Part shown: positions 43,680 to 53,479 of the stretch, piece by piece
Numbering within the stretch: position 1 is the stretch's first letter
How the letters are laid out: each line of letters starts with the position of its first letter
Assembly (NCBI GenBank): GCA_963932465.1
Contig: OZ010795.1
Coordinates: 21,847,874-21,911,873 of the forward strand
Length of the DNA: 64,000 nucleotides
Source of the DNA: Maratus speciosus
Lineage: Eukaryota > Arthropoda > Arachnida > Araneae > Salticidae
Direction: 5' to 3'
Position numbers and translations under genes: made by a program
The notes under the pieces: generated by a model
What the model saw: the letters and a program-made list of their open reading frames with translations, nothing else
Database searches by the model: none
What the model was told of the DNA's origin: nothing

Positions 43680-44860
43680 CACTTCCAAAATGGGCACAAT
43701 TCTTAATATATAAATATTTTATTTTTAAGTGATTTTTTTTAAACTCATGTTTTTAGCAATTTATTTTTTATTAATTACATTTTTAAATCGGATTAATTTT
43801 AAATTAATAGGTTTGTACTATTCATGATTTCTATTTAAAACTGGTAATATTAGATGTATAATTTGCACATGTAACTAGACTAACTAGACTAACTAACAGA
43901 CTATGCACTTTATGAAGTGCAGAAAAATATACATTCAGTACAATATGGGGTGCAAAAAATAATTATAAAACTAGTTATAGTACGAACGCACCTCATTTGC
44001 CACGTTTGACGAGCAATTTCCAACTTGTTTAAAACGCTATAAACGCGATGCTTTAAACGTCTGAAATTTCCTTAAAGATAGATTTAGAAAGAAAAATCAA
44101 CTTACAAAAATATTTTTACAACTCTATGACTGACGGGATGGCGTATTTCTTTGTCGGGATACCATTAAATAATTGGGTATAAATATTTAAGAATATTTCA
44201 AAAGTTTAATCGTACAATAATCAAATGATCTTTGCTGCAATTGAGAATAAATTAATTTTTTGTATTAAAATTTTTAACTTTCAAGCTGTATTTAAGCTAA
44301 CTGAAGGGTGTATGTTTTCATTAAATCAAATTAGGAAAAATATCCTCCACGTATTCTGTTTATACTCCTATGATATATTAATTGAAATTTCAGCTTAGAA
44401 AATGTTTACAGAATTCGAGGATTTATGAACTGCCGTATTTGTGTGGTGGGAGTTTTAGATATCATTACATGAATGGGTGTCAATATTTAAGAATATTTTT
44501 AAACTTTTAGATCGTACAGTAATACATTGTTACTTGCGTTTTAAATAGTTATTGAACGCGGTTTGATTATTTTTAAAAAAATTTTGCCCGTGAGTCTGTC
44601 TTTAAATCTGTTTGTATGCGGCACATATTTTGTGGTCCCTCTATATGAAGAAATAAAGCGTGGATATTAATGAAACCCCGAATTCAGTTAGAATAGGTTT
44701 TGGTGGAAGTTATACAACAGGTTGTCCTGCTGTACTGCATTTTTCACGATTCTCGCAATAACTCTATCTCAAGAATGTATGCACGTAATTTCACAAAACT
44801 TCGTATTCTCTTAGACCTTGACATAAACTGATATTGATTAGGTTTTGCTGTAAATTGCCT
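43680..44860. other. AT-rich DNA with a TACAGGG-family fragment and a 300-bp-offset duplication
   Basis: TATGAAGTGCAGAAAAATAT near 43910-43990 matches monomer sequence of cluster F (48115-48180). Segments about 44118-44240 and 44415-44540 are diverged repeats sharing ATATTTAAGAATATTT and ATCGTACA.TAAT, 300 bp apart. No gene. Confidence 0.5.
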
Positions 44861-45099
44861 TGCATGTGGCGATGATATGATGCATTTTCACGATTTCTGC
44901 AATAGCCATATCGTCGGTACCATGTCAAACTATCCAATGTGAAAATAGAAACTTTTCAGGAGGGCAAAAAAAAAACTGTTTTAATTGTGGATTCAAAATC
45001 AGCGCCAAGCAGCAGTAAACAATTATTACATTTTTCGGGTGCTGTTTTATATCCTATTTAAGCATGCTATTGAGAAAAATCTTTTGAAGAATTTTACTC

Positions 45100-45370
45100 G
45101 CCCAAAAATCACATTGGATAGTTTGATATGGTATGCTTATTTGTACGTTTTCAGCTCCTTTGAACTTTTTCTGCTTCAAACTATCCAATATGCCACATTG
45201 GATATTTCGACATGTAAAAATTCTGTGCTTTTCCCAGGTTCCCCACAGTTGCGAATATGCCATATTGCATAGTTTTACTTGAAAAAATTTCTGTGCTTTT
45301 CAAAGATTCGCTGTTTTATAGTAGCAAATGTGTGGCATTCGATAGTTTAATTTGTAAAAATATTGGTATT
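45100..45370 (+). repeat. Short tandem repeat, about 70-78-bp unit
   Basis: TGCCACATTGGATA, GTAAAAATTCTGTGCTTTTC and variants recur three to four times (near 45110, 45190, 45259, 45332). The open frames 44985-45272 and 45054-45263 are repeat products. Confidence 0.65.
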
Positions 45371-45384
45371 TACATATTCACCCT

Positions 45385-45720
45385 CATAGCATGCATGGTC
45401 ACGGTGACGTCGTTGTGACGTCACTGTAAGTCACTGTAGTCACGTCACATCTGTGACCAAAATGCCACCACTCAGTGATATCACATTGTGACTGAGATGT
45501 GAACTTCTTAGAAAACTTTAAAAAATTACGAAAATTCTTCAAAACATGTTATTTACTGTAAAATTATGTTTTTCTGGCAATTAAAAAAAATTGTAAGGTC
45601 ACTGTTATGTCACTGCTATGTAACGTACGTCGCGTCACATATGTGACAAAAAAACCACCATATTGTAACTTAAAATGTGACAAAAATATGAACTTCAAAA
45701 ATCTTTGAAAATGAAGAGAA
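45385..45720 (+). repeat. GTCACA/TGACGTCA-rich element end, left copy
   Basis: GCATGGTCACGGTGACGTCG then TTGTGACGTCACTG, followed by many GTCAC / GTGAC words. Its outer edge corresponds, inverted, to 51405-51440. Contains CRE-type TGACGT words. Confidence 0.6.
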
Positions 45721-45724
45721 ATAT

Positions 45725-47276
45725 TTTAAACAGTCGCGAGTTACATGGCATAAGGAATAAAATATATTAGTGGATAGCAAATGGTAAATTCTGTCACTAA
45801 AGGGGGGTGGCATAATAAATAAAGTGCACAATACAAGCATTAATAAACTAAATTTTCAGGCTATATTTTATCAATTTGATATCTAAGATAGTGAATGTAT
45901 ACTTTTTCATGATTTCAATTTTATCTAGCATTTGGATAATATATTTAGAATTAGGAATATTAAATTTATACACTTTACATATTTAGTTTGCTGGGAGGAA
46001 ATTTATTTATTTATTTCTTTTTTTACCGACCAGGATTATTCGAAACACTTCTGTGGTTTCAAAATAAAAAAATTCTATCACAGTTAAATCTGCACCTTTT
46101 AATGAGCACGTAGAAAGAGTCTTCAGAGTTTAGTCATCTATGCATTTCTTGCTTTAGAATATTTTTCTAATTTGTATTCAAGTCATAAATTCTACTTCTT
46201 TCAGACTTTTTAAATAAAATTAGCATTTTCCGAAAATAAAAGAAATATACAAATTTGTGCAAAACAAACTTTACTTAAAAAAAAAAAAAAAAAAAACGGG
46301 GGGGGGGCTCGTTATTACCATTAAATTTATTTTTACACCTTTTGAAAATTTAAACAATGGTATATCTAATAAACTCTAATTATGAATATTATTATTATAA
46401 TTATTTAGAAAAAAGGAATTTTACAATACATTTTAACTTGAATTATTTGGTACGGATAAAAAGAAAAGGTTAAATACATTGGGCATTTCTTCAAATACAA
46501 AATTTTAATTAACCATACTTTCAGAAAATTACTGCGCATTCAAGTTTCATATCTCTTGCATGCAAAAACAAATAATCTGTACCAGACCATCTGCTTGAAA
46601 ATCGTCTGCCCACAAAAAAATAAACGCGGGACAGAAGAAGCGGGAAGACGCGGGAAATAAATAGTTCACTGTTTTTAGAACATCACCTTCACCACGTCTA
46701 CAACACTTTAAGATAAGGAAATGACCATTTTAGGATACACGGATATTAATAGAACGTATCTGTAAGATTTATTTAATTTAAATATTTTATTCCTGATTTG
46801 TACATATGAGTTAAATAGTTTTATGTTATATTTGTAAGAGACTGATCTTTAACTGTCAGAAGCGATATTTTCAAATTCGACAACTGTAAAGAAAAATATC
46901 TTAATCTGCCATCGCTTGAAAAAAAAAACTGTGCAGAGACTGTGCATGCCTACATTCATACTGGAATTAATATAAACATTAATTCACTCTTACTTGAGAT
47001 TGAAAATGTATGGAACGACAATGATTTGGAATTATTTTATCGGCTTCTTACTATTTTTTTATTACTAACACTTATAGTTATTATTATTTTGGGGTTAAAT
47101 ATGATGTTCGATTATCATGAGATTACGAAACTGTTTCAGGTTAGAAATTAACATTATACTGGGAAAATGTATTTTTACATATTACAGTAGTGAAACATTT
47201 GTAAGAATTTTCTTTTAGTGCTAATAATATTTTAAATTATCTTTCAAAATCCTAAATCTCCAAACCAATGTTTTCA
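45725..47276. other. AT-rich DNA; poly(A)-poly(G) tract; one doubtful exon-like frame
   Basis: (A)18-C-(G)9 lies at about 46279-46307. The frame at about 46936-47149 encodes a hydrophobic segment and ends at a CAG|GTTAGA donor-like site, but no partner exon is seen (see findings). Confidence 0.4.
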
Positions 47277-47284
47277 GATTTAAC

Positions 47285-47394
47285 CAGAGATGTAGTGGAG
47301 GGTATATGGAGGTATACGCCGTATACCCTCTGCCTTGAGCGTATACCCTCTGCTTAGAACGTATACCCTCTGTTTTTTTACGACTACACCACTG
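47285..47394. mobile_element. 110-bp hAT-type MITE with 8-bp TSD
   Basis: GATTTAAC at 47277-47284 and 47395-47402 is a perfect 8-bp target duplication. Ends are CAGAGATGTAGTGG and CTACACCACTG, imperfectly inverted CAG-type hAT termini. The interior holds three tandem GCGTATACCCTCTG-like units. Confidence 0.9.
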
Positions 47395-47402
47395 GATTTA
47401 AC

Positions 47403-47815
47403 AAGGAATTCCTTATACCATATGGAAATATTTTTGAGATATTGTTAAATCTAATAATGCATTTAATTTATCTATTGAGTTTGCTGTTGTTTAATAGTAC
47501 AATTATAAATACTAATTATTATTTTTAGTGTTTTTCAAATTGGTATATTTATTTTTTTTTAATTGTATGTAAGCATTTTTTCTGTTTGTGATTTTAATCA
47601 AACATTTAATTATAGACATTCTGAATCGGTTATTAAATTTTCTTCTATTGTAAATTCATTTTCTACGTTTATGATACGCGTATTTATTGGCACTAAAAAG
47701 TAAAATATGGTATTTAAGCATTGAAACAAAGTGTTTTTCATGCCTGATGGGAAGTTATAGATTAAACTGCTTTAGTATATATTTTTTAAAAGTTCATATA
47801 ATACAGGATACATAA
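47403..47815. other. AT-rich intergenic DNA
   Basis: Nothing recognised. Confidence 0.45.
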
Positions 47816-47819
47816 TATA

Positions 47820-49720
47820 GGACACAAGTTGAAAAGTGCTTATGACTTCGGTTTGTCTCTCCGTCTGTCCGTCTAGCTGTCTGTCCGCACTCTAACTCTC
47901 GAAAATATACTCGGATTGCCCTGAAATTTTTGGATGTTATTGACGTTTACCATAGCACGGTACCTATTTGTAATGAAGTTTGTAGCATGCTTTGTTCATT
48001 TACAGGGACAGCCAAAAGTTTTCTGTTACATTACAGCCTATGGGAAAAAATCGTTTCAAATGATTTTTTATGATTTTACGCACGCTTTCAAAGAGAATAA
48101 AATTTATATGCATTTATGAAGTGCACTAAAATATGCATTATGTTGACTATGCGATGCAAAGAATAGTTATTATTCATTTACAGGGCTAAAAAAGGAATTC
48201 AAATACATAATGATATAGGGGTGGAGGGAATTGTTTGCGGCATACTTTAAATATGTTAATCTATTTCATATATAATGAAATTGATATATGTCGCTGCGGT
48301 TTACATACTATAAATTATTTCATGTATAATACGAATAATACGTATATAACATTTACAGGGACACACAAAATATTTCAGATACTATATTGTATCCGAAGTA
48401 CTGTTCATTAGCGATGATTGCTGGAAATGTATTTTTAATTATGATATGCGCTTTTATGATTCACTATATTTATGCATAGTATATGGTGTATATAAATGCT
48501 ATAATTCCTATACAAGGCTACACAAAAGTATTCGTAAGGATTACTGGGTATGGGCGCAAATTGCTTAAAGGTGGTTTTTAAATGAGTTATGCTTTTTTTG
48601 CTGAACTGCATTTAATTTACCAAGAAATGTTTGTAGAATATAGATAAAATGATATACAGGGTCACGTAAATAATTGGATACATGGCCGTCTATAAATTAT
48701 AATTTCTGGAAATGTGATTTCAGCAGTTTTAAGAGTGTCTTAGTTTGAATTCAATTTTAACTAAATAGTGGCGTGTAATAAAGATTCTAGGTAAACTACA
48801 GGGTTGTACAAAAGTATTCAAGTATGTTTCCATACATTAGTATAAATTGCTGAAAAAGAATTTCAACCTGTTAGGCGTTTTCTTGCTAAACTAGATTTTC
48901 CCATTATATAGTATATATACACTTAAAAAAATGGGAAGTCAAAATTGAGTAAAAAGTACTCAATTTTAAATGCGTCACATACTCAAAATAGCTCCGATCC
49001 AAATGTACTCAAAGTTGAGAAACACATGTACTCCTTTTTTATTCATTGGTTGTGATCAAATATGAATCGTTATGTACTCCCCCCGCCCCAAAAAAAGAAA
49101 AACCTAAAATTTAAAGTTAAAATGTGCTGACATTTATTTCCCGTTCAAAGTTCTTAACAAGAAATGTTTAATTGATTATTTATTAAGAAAAATAGCAAAA
49201 TTCTTAACAAGATACTCAAATCGAATATTTTTATGACAAGAGCATTATTTAAAAGCACTTTTAAATTATTTTTAAAATGCAAAATTTAATATTTACATTA
49301 ATAAACATCATTTATGCCGCCATAAATGAAATGAACCATTACAGGGTACAAAACTATTCGTTTGTTTGGGTTTGATAACATGTGATGTTTCAAAATAGAG
49401 AAAGCATGGGTTCATTTTTGATCCAAAAATATTCAATTCTATATGAGTACGTCGGTTTACTTATTTTTGAGTACTTCATTTTTCTCAGTGTATCAACCTA
49501 CAGATCAAATACAGGGCTGTTCAAAAGAATTGGAAAACATATTTGGCTATGGACGGTAACTGCTGAAATCAATTTTTCAAATGTTTTATGAATTTTCTAA
49601 AATGTTTACTTAGTTATCTTATTTACGTCTTTTCCCTAAATTACGATGTCTTGTTAAAGCATTCAGAAAGTGTTGGAAAGTATTTTATAATCTATGATTA
49701 ACGCATGATTTTTCTTACTC
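47820..49720 (+). repeat. TACAGGG-monomer repeat family, cluster F (largest)
   Basis: Head at 47840-47945 (GTTTGTCTCTCCGTCTGTCC, GCACTCTAACTCTCG, TACTCGGATTGCCCTGAAAT), then monomers whose boxes are TTTACAGGGACAGCCAAAAG (47999), TTTACAGGGCTAAAAAAGGA (48177), TTTACAGGGACACACAAAAT (48353), TACAAGGCTACACAAAAGTA (48511), TATACAGGGTCACGTAAATA (48653), CTACAGGGTTGTACAAAAGT (48797) and ATACAGGGCTGTTCAAAAGA (49509). Spacing is mostly 140-180 bp apart from the MITE insertion. Confidence 0.8.
48920..49490. mobile_element. TA-flanked MITE inside cluster F
   Basis: CACTTAAAAAAATGGGAAGT at the left, ACTTCATTTTTCTCAGTG at the right (inverted, with a few differences), TA on both sides (48918-48919, 49491-49492). 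Inner GAGTA/TACTC words recur near both ends. No gene. Confidence 0.65.
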
Positions 49721-49724
49721 GTTT

Positions 49725-50145
49725 TTTTTCTATTTCCCAGATCAGTCTTTTCCTATAAAACATACCAAATCTATTTAGCTCATATTCACAAAATACAATA
49801 TACACGGGAATAAAAAATTTAAATAAATATCGCTTATCATGCCGCTCTATAAATAATAGTTGTATTAATATCCGTTAGTCTCCATGTTCGTATTTAATAA
49901 AGCAATGACAAATCACAACAAATTAAAAAAATTAGACATTCTAAATATCAAGCTTGAACTCAATATCAAGCATAGAACTTAATATCAAGCTGAAATAACT
50001 GAATAAAAAAATATGTCAGTTGATAAGCATTGTTTTTTAAGTGGAAAAATTTAAAATGTTTTAGAAGAATAGGGCTCCAAAATAGCGATATTTTGCTAAA
50101 AAGTACGGTAAAAAGATAAGATTTTATATTTACAGCAAAAGTTTA
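49725..50145. other. AT-rich intergenic DNA
   Basis: A small AATATCAAGC direct repeat (about 49947-49990). Nothing else. Confidence 0.45.
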
Positions 50146-50282
50146 TTTCAAAATTCATCGCTGTATTAATACTTAGAAATTTTTCCAGAGAGAATCCTTC
50201 GCCTTATATACAATATTTCAAATGAAAATCAAATATCAAATTAATTGCTTAAAAGGTTCAAAGGCCAACATAGTGAAAAAGA

Positions 50283-50353
50283 TTCCATGCCGGGACTCGA
50301 ACCCGGGCCATCAGTATAGCACACTGACATTCTACCGAGTAAACCACATGGAA
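50283..50353 (-). tRNA. tRNA-like cassette, GCU anticodon position
   Basis: A 71-nt minus-strand fold: acceptor TTCCATG/CATGGAA perfectly paired, D stem GTTT/GAAT (two wobble pairs), anticodon stem TCAGT/ACTGA (loop GTGCTAT, GCU), T stem CCGGG/CCCGG perfect, loop TTCGAGT. GCU is a serine anticodon, but a serine tRNA should have a long variable arm, which is absent; so it is probably not a canonical tRNA. Leader TAGTGAGAAATTTTACAG and trailer TTTTTCACTAT are inverted flanks shared with the 950-1020 cassette. Confidence 0.5.
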
Positions 50354-50788
50354 CGACGCCCAGTCTGTAAAATTTCTCACTATTACAGGCTGGCAAGGCT
50401 ACAAACGCAGCACAAGATGGAATATTTATCGTGAGCCACCGACATGGGGTAAACACGAAACTTAATGAAATCCAGCATCGATTGAAACTATATTAATAAT
50501 TGGAAATTTTTCCAGGGAGAAACATTCGCCTTGCATACAACATTTCAAATTAAAATTGCCTTTTAAGCAATTAATTTGAAATTTGATTTTCATTTGAAAT
50601 ATTGCATGCAAGGCGAATGGTTCTCTCTGGAAAAATTTCCAAGTATTAATATAATTTCAATCGATGCTGGATTTAATTAAGTTTCGTGTTTGCATCATGT
50701 TGGTGGTTCACGCTAAATATTCCATCTTGTGCTGAGTTTGTAGCCTCGCCATCATGTAATAGTGAAAAATTTTCCAGCCTGGGTATCG

Positions 50789-50859
50789 TTCCATGTAATT
50801 TAGTCGGTAGAATGTCAGTGCGCTGTACTAATGGCCCGGGTTCGAGTCCCAGCATGGAA
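50789..50859 (+). tRNA. tRNA-like cassette, diverged copy on plus strand
   Basis: Same family as 50283-50353: acceptor TTCCATG/CATGGAA intact, anticodon stem TCAGT/ACTAA (one mismatch), loop GCGCTGT, T stem CCGGG/CCCAG (one mismatch). Flanks are TAGTGAAAAATTTTCCAG before and TCTTTTTCACTA after. Probably a decayed copy. Confidence 0.45.
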
Positions 50860-50929
50860 TCTTTTTCACTATTTGCGTCTTTTAAGCAATTAATTTGGAA
50901 TTTGATTTTCCTTTGAAATCACAGTGTTT

Positions 50930-51440
50930 ATGACAAGTTCGTCACAAATCACACATATTTCACAAATTGGTCACAGTGTGACTTCAAAGCATTGTCGCTT
51001 TCGTCACAGGTTTTTCACAAAGTTAATGCCAAAATAGTCACAAATGACACACTTCACAAATTTGTCACACTGTGACTTCACAGAGTGGTCACAATGTGAC
51101 GTCACAAACGACCTCTAAAACGGCCATAACGACCTCGCATTCTAGTCACTATGACGTCACATCGACGTCACGTGACGTCACATCGACGGTCACAAAATCA
51201 CCGAGGCTAACGAGAGAGACAGCCTACCGCGGTGGGTCCGATTCTTCTTTTTTTACAGACCGCTGGAGCCATGTGATGCTCTTTTCGTACACCTTCATTG
51301 GTGCATTCGAGCATCACGTGACTCCAGCGGTCTGTAAAAAAAGAAGAATCGGATCCACCGCGGTAGCCTGTCTTTCTCGTTAGCCTCGCAAAATCACAGT
51401 GTGACTTCACAACGACGTCGCCGTGACGTCACCATGCCTT
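50930..51440 (-). repeat. GTCACA/TGACGTCA-rich element, right copy
   Basis: Dense GTCACA / TGTGAC words with several full TGACGTCA or GTGACGTCAC palindromes (about 51097-51180, 51425-51435). The outer end (CGTGACGTCACCATGCCTTA) is the inverse of the left copy at 45390. Interrupted by the foldback MITE at 51202. Confidence 0.65.
51202..51388. mobile_element. Foldback MITE, 187 bp, with 9-bp TSD
   Basis: CAAAATCAC at 51193-51201 and at 51389-51397 is a perfect 9-bp target duplication. Arms of about 80 bp are inverted: CGAGGCTAACGAG...CTCGTTAGCCTCG, CCGATTCTTCTTTTTTTACA (matched), GACCGCTGGAG...CTCCAGCGGTC. Nine-bp duplications are characteristic of Mutator-like elements. The open frames at 51072-51410 on both strands are palindrome artefacts. 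Confidence 0.9.
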
Positions 51441-51464
51441 ACGGGCAATATCTGGTAAGAATTT

Positions 51465-53478
51465 TTACTTTCTTCTATCTTCAATAGAAGAAAGTATTGT
51501 AATCGAAATTTTTTCGACTTCCGGTTTTTGACGGTTTTACACGTTTTAGGGGTCAGATATCCCCAAAAACATGTTTATAGAAAATGTCTGTCTGGCCGTG
51601 TGTCCGTGTGTCCGTCTGTCTGTCGCCATTGTACCGTCAAAAAGTGTATGAAGTTATGCATAGAATTCAACCAAATTTTTATATTAAGTTTTTGGCTATG
51701 ACAAGCAGATCCTCTCCGAATTTTGAAAAAATTAAATAGCGATTATAATAATATAATAATAATAATATAATAATTAATAGCGATTTTTGTGCCATTTTGA
51801 ATATTGTACCATCCAAAAGTGTATGAAGTTATGTATACAATTGAACCAAATTTTTATTTTAAGTTTTTGGATATGGCAAGTAGGTCCTCCCTCAATTTGA
51901 GAAAAATTTGCCGGTAGGGGGCACTGTAACAGCGATTTTTGTGCGATTTTTAATATTGTACCATCGAAAAGTGTATGAAGTTATACAAAGAATAGAACCA
52001 AAATTTTTTTTTATGTATTTGGCTACAGCAAGTAGGTACTCCATGAATTTGGAAAAAAATCGCCGGTAGGGGGAGCTGAAGTAGCGATTTTTGTGCGATT
52101 TTGAATATTGTACTGTCGAAAAGTGTATGAAGTTATGCATAGAATTGAACCAAAATTTTTTTTAAGTTCTTGGCTATGATAAGCAGGTCCTTCCTTAATT
52201 TGGAAAAAATTCGCCGGTAGGGGGCGCTGTAATAGCAATTTTTGTGCGATTTTGAATATTGTACCATCGAAAATATATGAAGTTATGCATAGAACTGAAC
52301 CAAAAAAAAATTTAAAGTTCTTGGCTATAACAAGCTGGTCCTTACTTAATTTGGAAAAAAATTCGCCGGTAGGGGGCGCTGTAATAGCGATTTTTGTGCC
52401 ATTTTGAATATTGTACCATCGAAAAGTGCATGAAGTTATGCATAGAACTGAACAAATTTTTTGTGTTTGTTTTTAGTCATGGCACGAAGGTCCTCCTTGA
52501 ATTTGGAAAAATTCCGCCGGAAGGGGGCGCTATAATTGCGATGTCTGTACGATTTTCATTATTGTACCATCGAAAAGTGTATGATTTTATGCATAGAATT
52601 GAACCAAATTTTTTGTGCATGTTTCTGGCTGTGGCAAGCAAGTTCTTCCTGAATTTGAAAAAAATCTGCCAGAAGGGGACGCTGTAATAGCAATGTCTGT
52701 GCCATTTTCATTATTGTACCATCGAAAACTGTATAAAATTATGCATAGAATTGAACCAATGTTTTGTGTATGTGTAAAGCTATGGTAGTAGGTCCTCCCT
52801 GAACTTGAAAAAATTCCGCCAGAAGGGGGCGCTATAATTGCGATGTCTGCGCCATTTTTATTATTGTACCATCAATAAGTGTATGAAGTTGTGCATCGAA
52901 TTGAACCAAATATTTTGTGCATGTTTCTTGCTATGACAAGCAAGTCCTCCCTGAATTTGAAAGAAATCTGCCTGAAGGGGGGCGCTATAATAGCGATGTT
53001 TGTACCATTTTCTTTATTGTACCATTGAAAAGTGTATAAAATTATGCATACAATTGAACAAAATTTTTTGTGCATAATTTTGGATATGGCCAATATTGTC
53101 CTCCTTGAATTTGGAAATATTGCGCGTTAAAGGGCTCTGTGATAGCGATTTTTGTATACTTTTCTTGATTTTTCGTAGTTCTATTGTCCATCGGTGGCTC
53201 GCGCAGCGGCGGGAACTCGTTTCCTGCTAAGCCGGCTATTCGCAAACAGCTGTTAACAACAGAATAAGGAAAAACTATTACTTTTAACAAATACTATGAT
53301 ATAAATTAACTCGTTTTTAGTCCGTTTAATTGACTGAAGCAGAAATTTAAGAAGAAAATGAAAGTTGGTATAGCATTGAACTAATAATATTGAAGTATTA
53401 ACATGTGTAACTACTTTTTAAAATATTAATATGTATGAGATAGAAGAAAGTTTTGGGATTGGCACATCCAACTAGTTT
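51465..53478 (+). repeat. Phased array of about 151-bp monomers with CTCF-like cores
   Basis: Starts with an inverted TTTCTTCTATCTTCAATAGAAGAAAG and a GTCTGTCTGGCCGTGTGTCC head. About ten monomers follow: GCGATTTTTGTGCCATTTTG, ATTGTACCATCGAAAAGTGT, ATGAAGTTATGCATAGAA, TTGGCTATGACAAGCAGGTC, GAATTTGGAAAAAATTCG, CCGGTAGGGGGCGCTGTAAT. The last block begins at 51911, 52063, 52214, 52366, 52517, 52669, 52819 and 52971. The right end reads GATAGAAGAAAGTTTTGGGA then TTGGCACATCCAACTAG|T, compatible with a Helitron-type terminus. No coding. Confidence 0.85.
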
Positions 53479-53479
53479 T

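Larger units (their letters stand above)
50150..50930. repeat. Head-to-head pair of tRNA-like elements
   Basis: Two copies of a unit of about 370 bp in opposite orientation. Shared blocks include GAAATTTTTCCAGAGAGAA / TTCTCTCTGGAAAAATTTCC, TTCGCCTT / AAGGCGAA, AATTAATTTGAAATTTG, TTCGTGTTT.C, CATGTTGGTGG and GGAATATTTA / TAAATATTCC. Each carries a 71-nt tRNA-like core. Confidence 0.75.

Noticed and set aside
50283..50353. Genuine tRNA-Ser(GCU)
   Set aside because: Serine tRNAs need a long variable arm; this has four nucleotides there, and its flanks are shared with a cassette of another sequence.
50222..50916. Four open frames of 60-76 residues around the tRNA-like pair
   Set aside because: They arise from inverted repeat copies and read through tRNA-like sequence; they share segments because the DNA is duplicated.
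51072..51410. Overlapping open frames of 103 and 67 residues on opposite strands
   Set aside because: They are mirror translations of the arms of the 187-bp foldback MITE.
51892..53093. Repeated small frames in the 151-bp array that look like a repeat protein
   Set aside because: Frames change with each indel between monomers and are interrupted by stops, so the periodicity is at the DNA level only.
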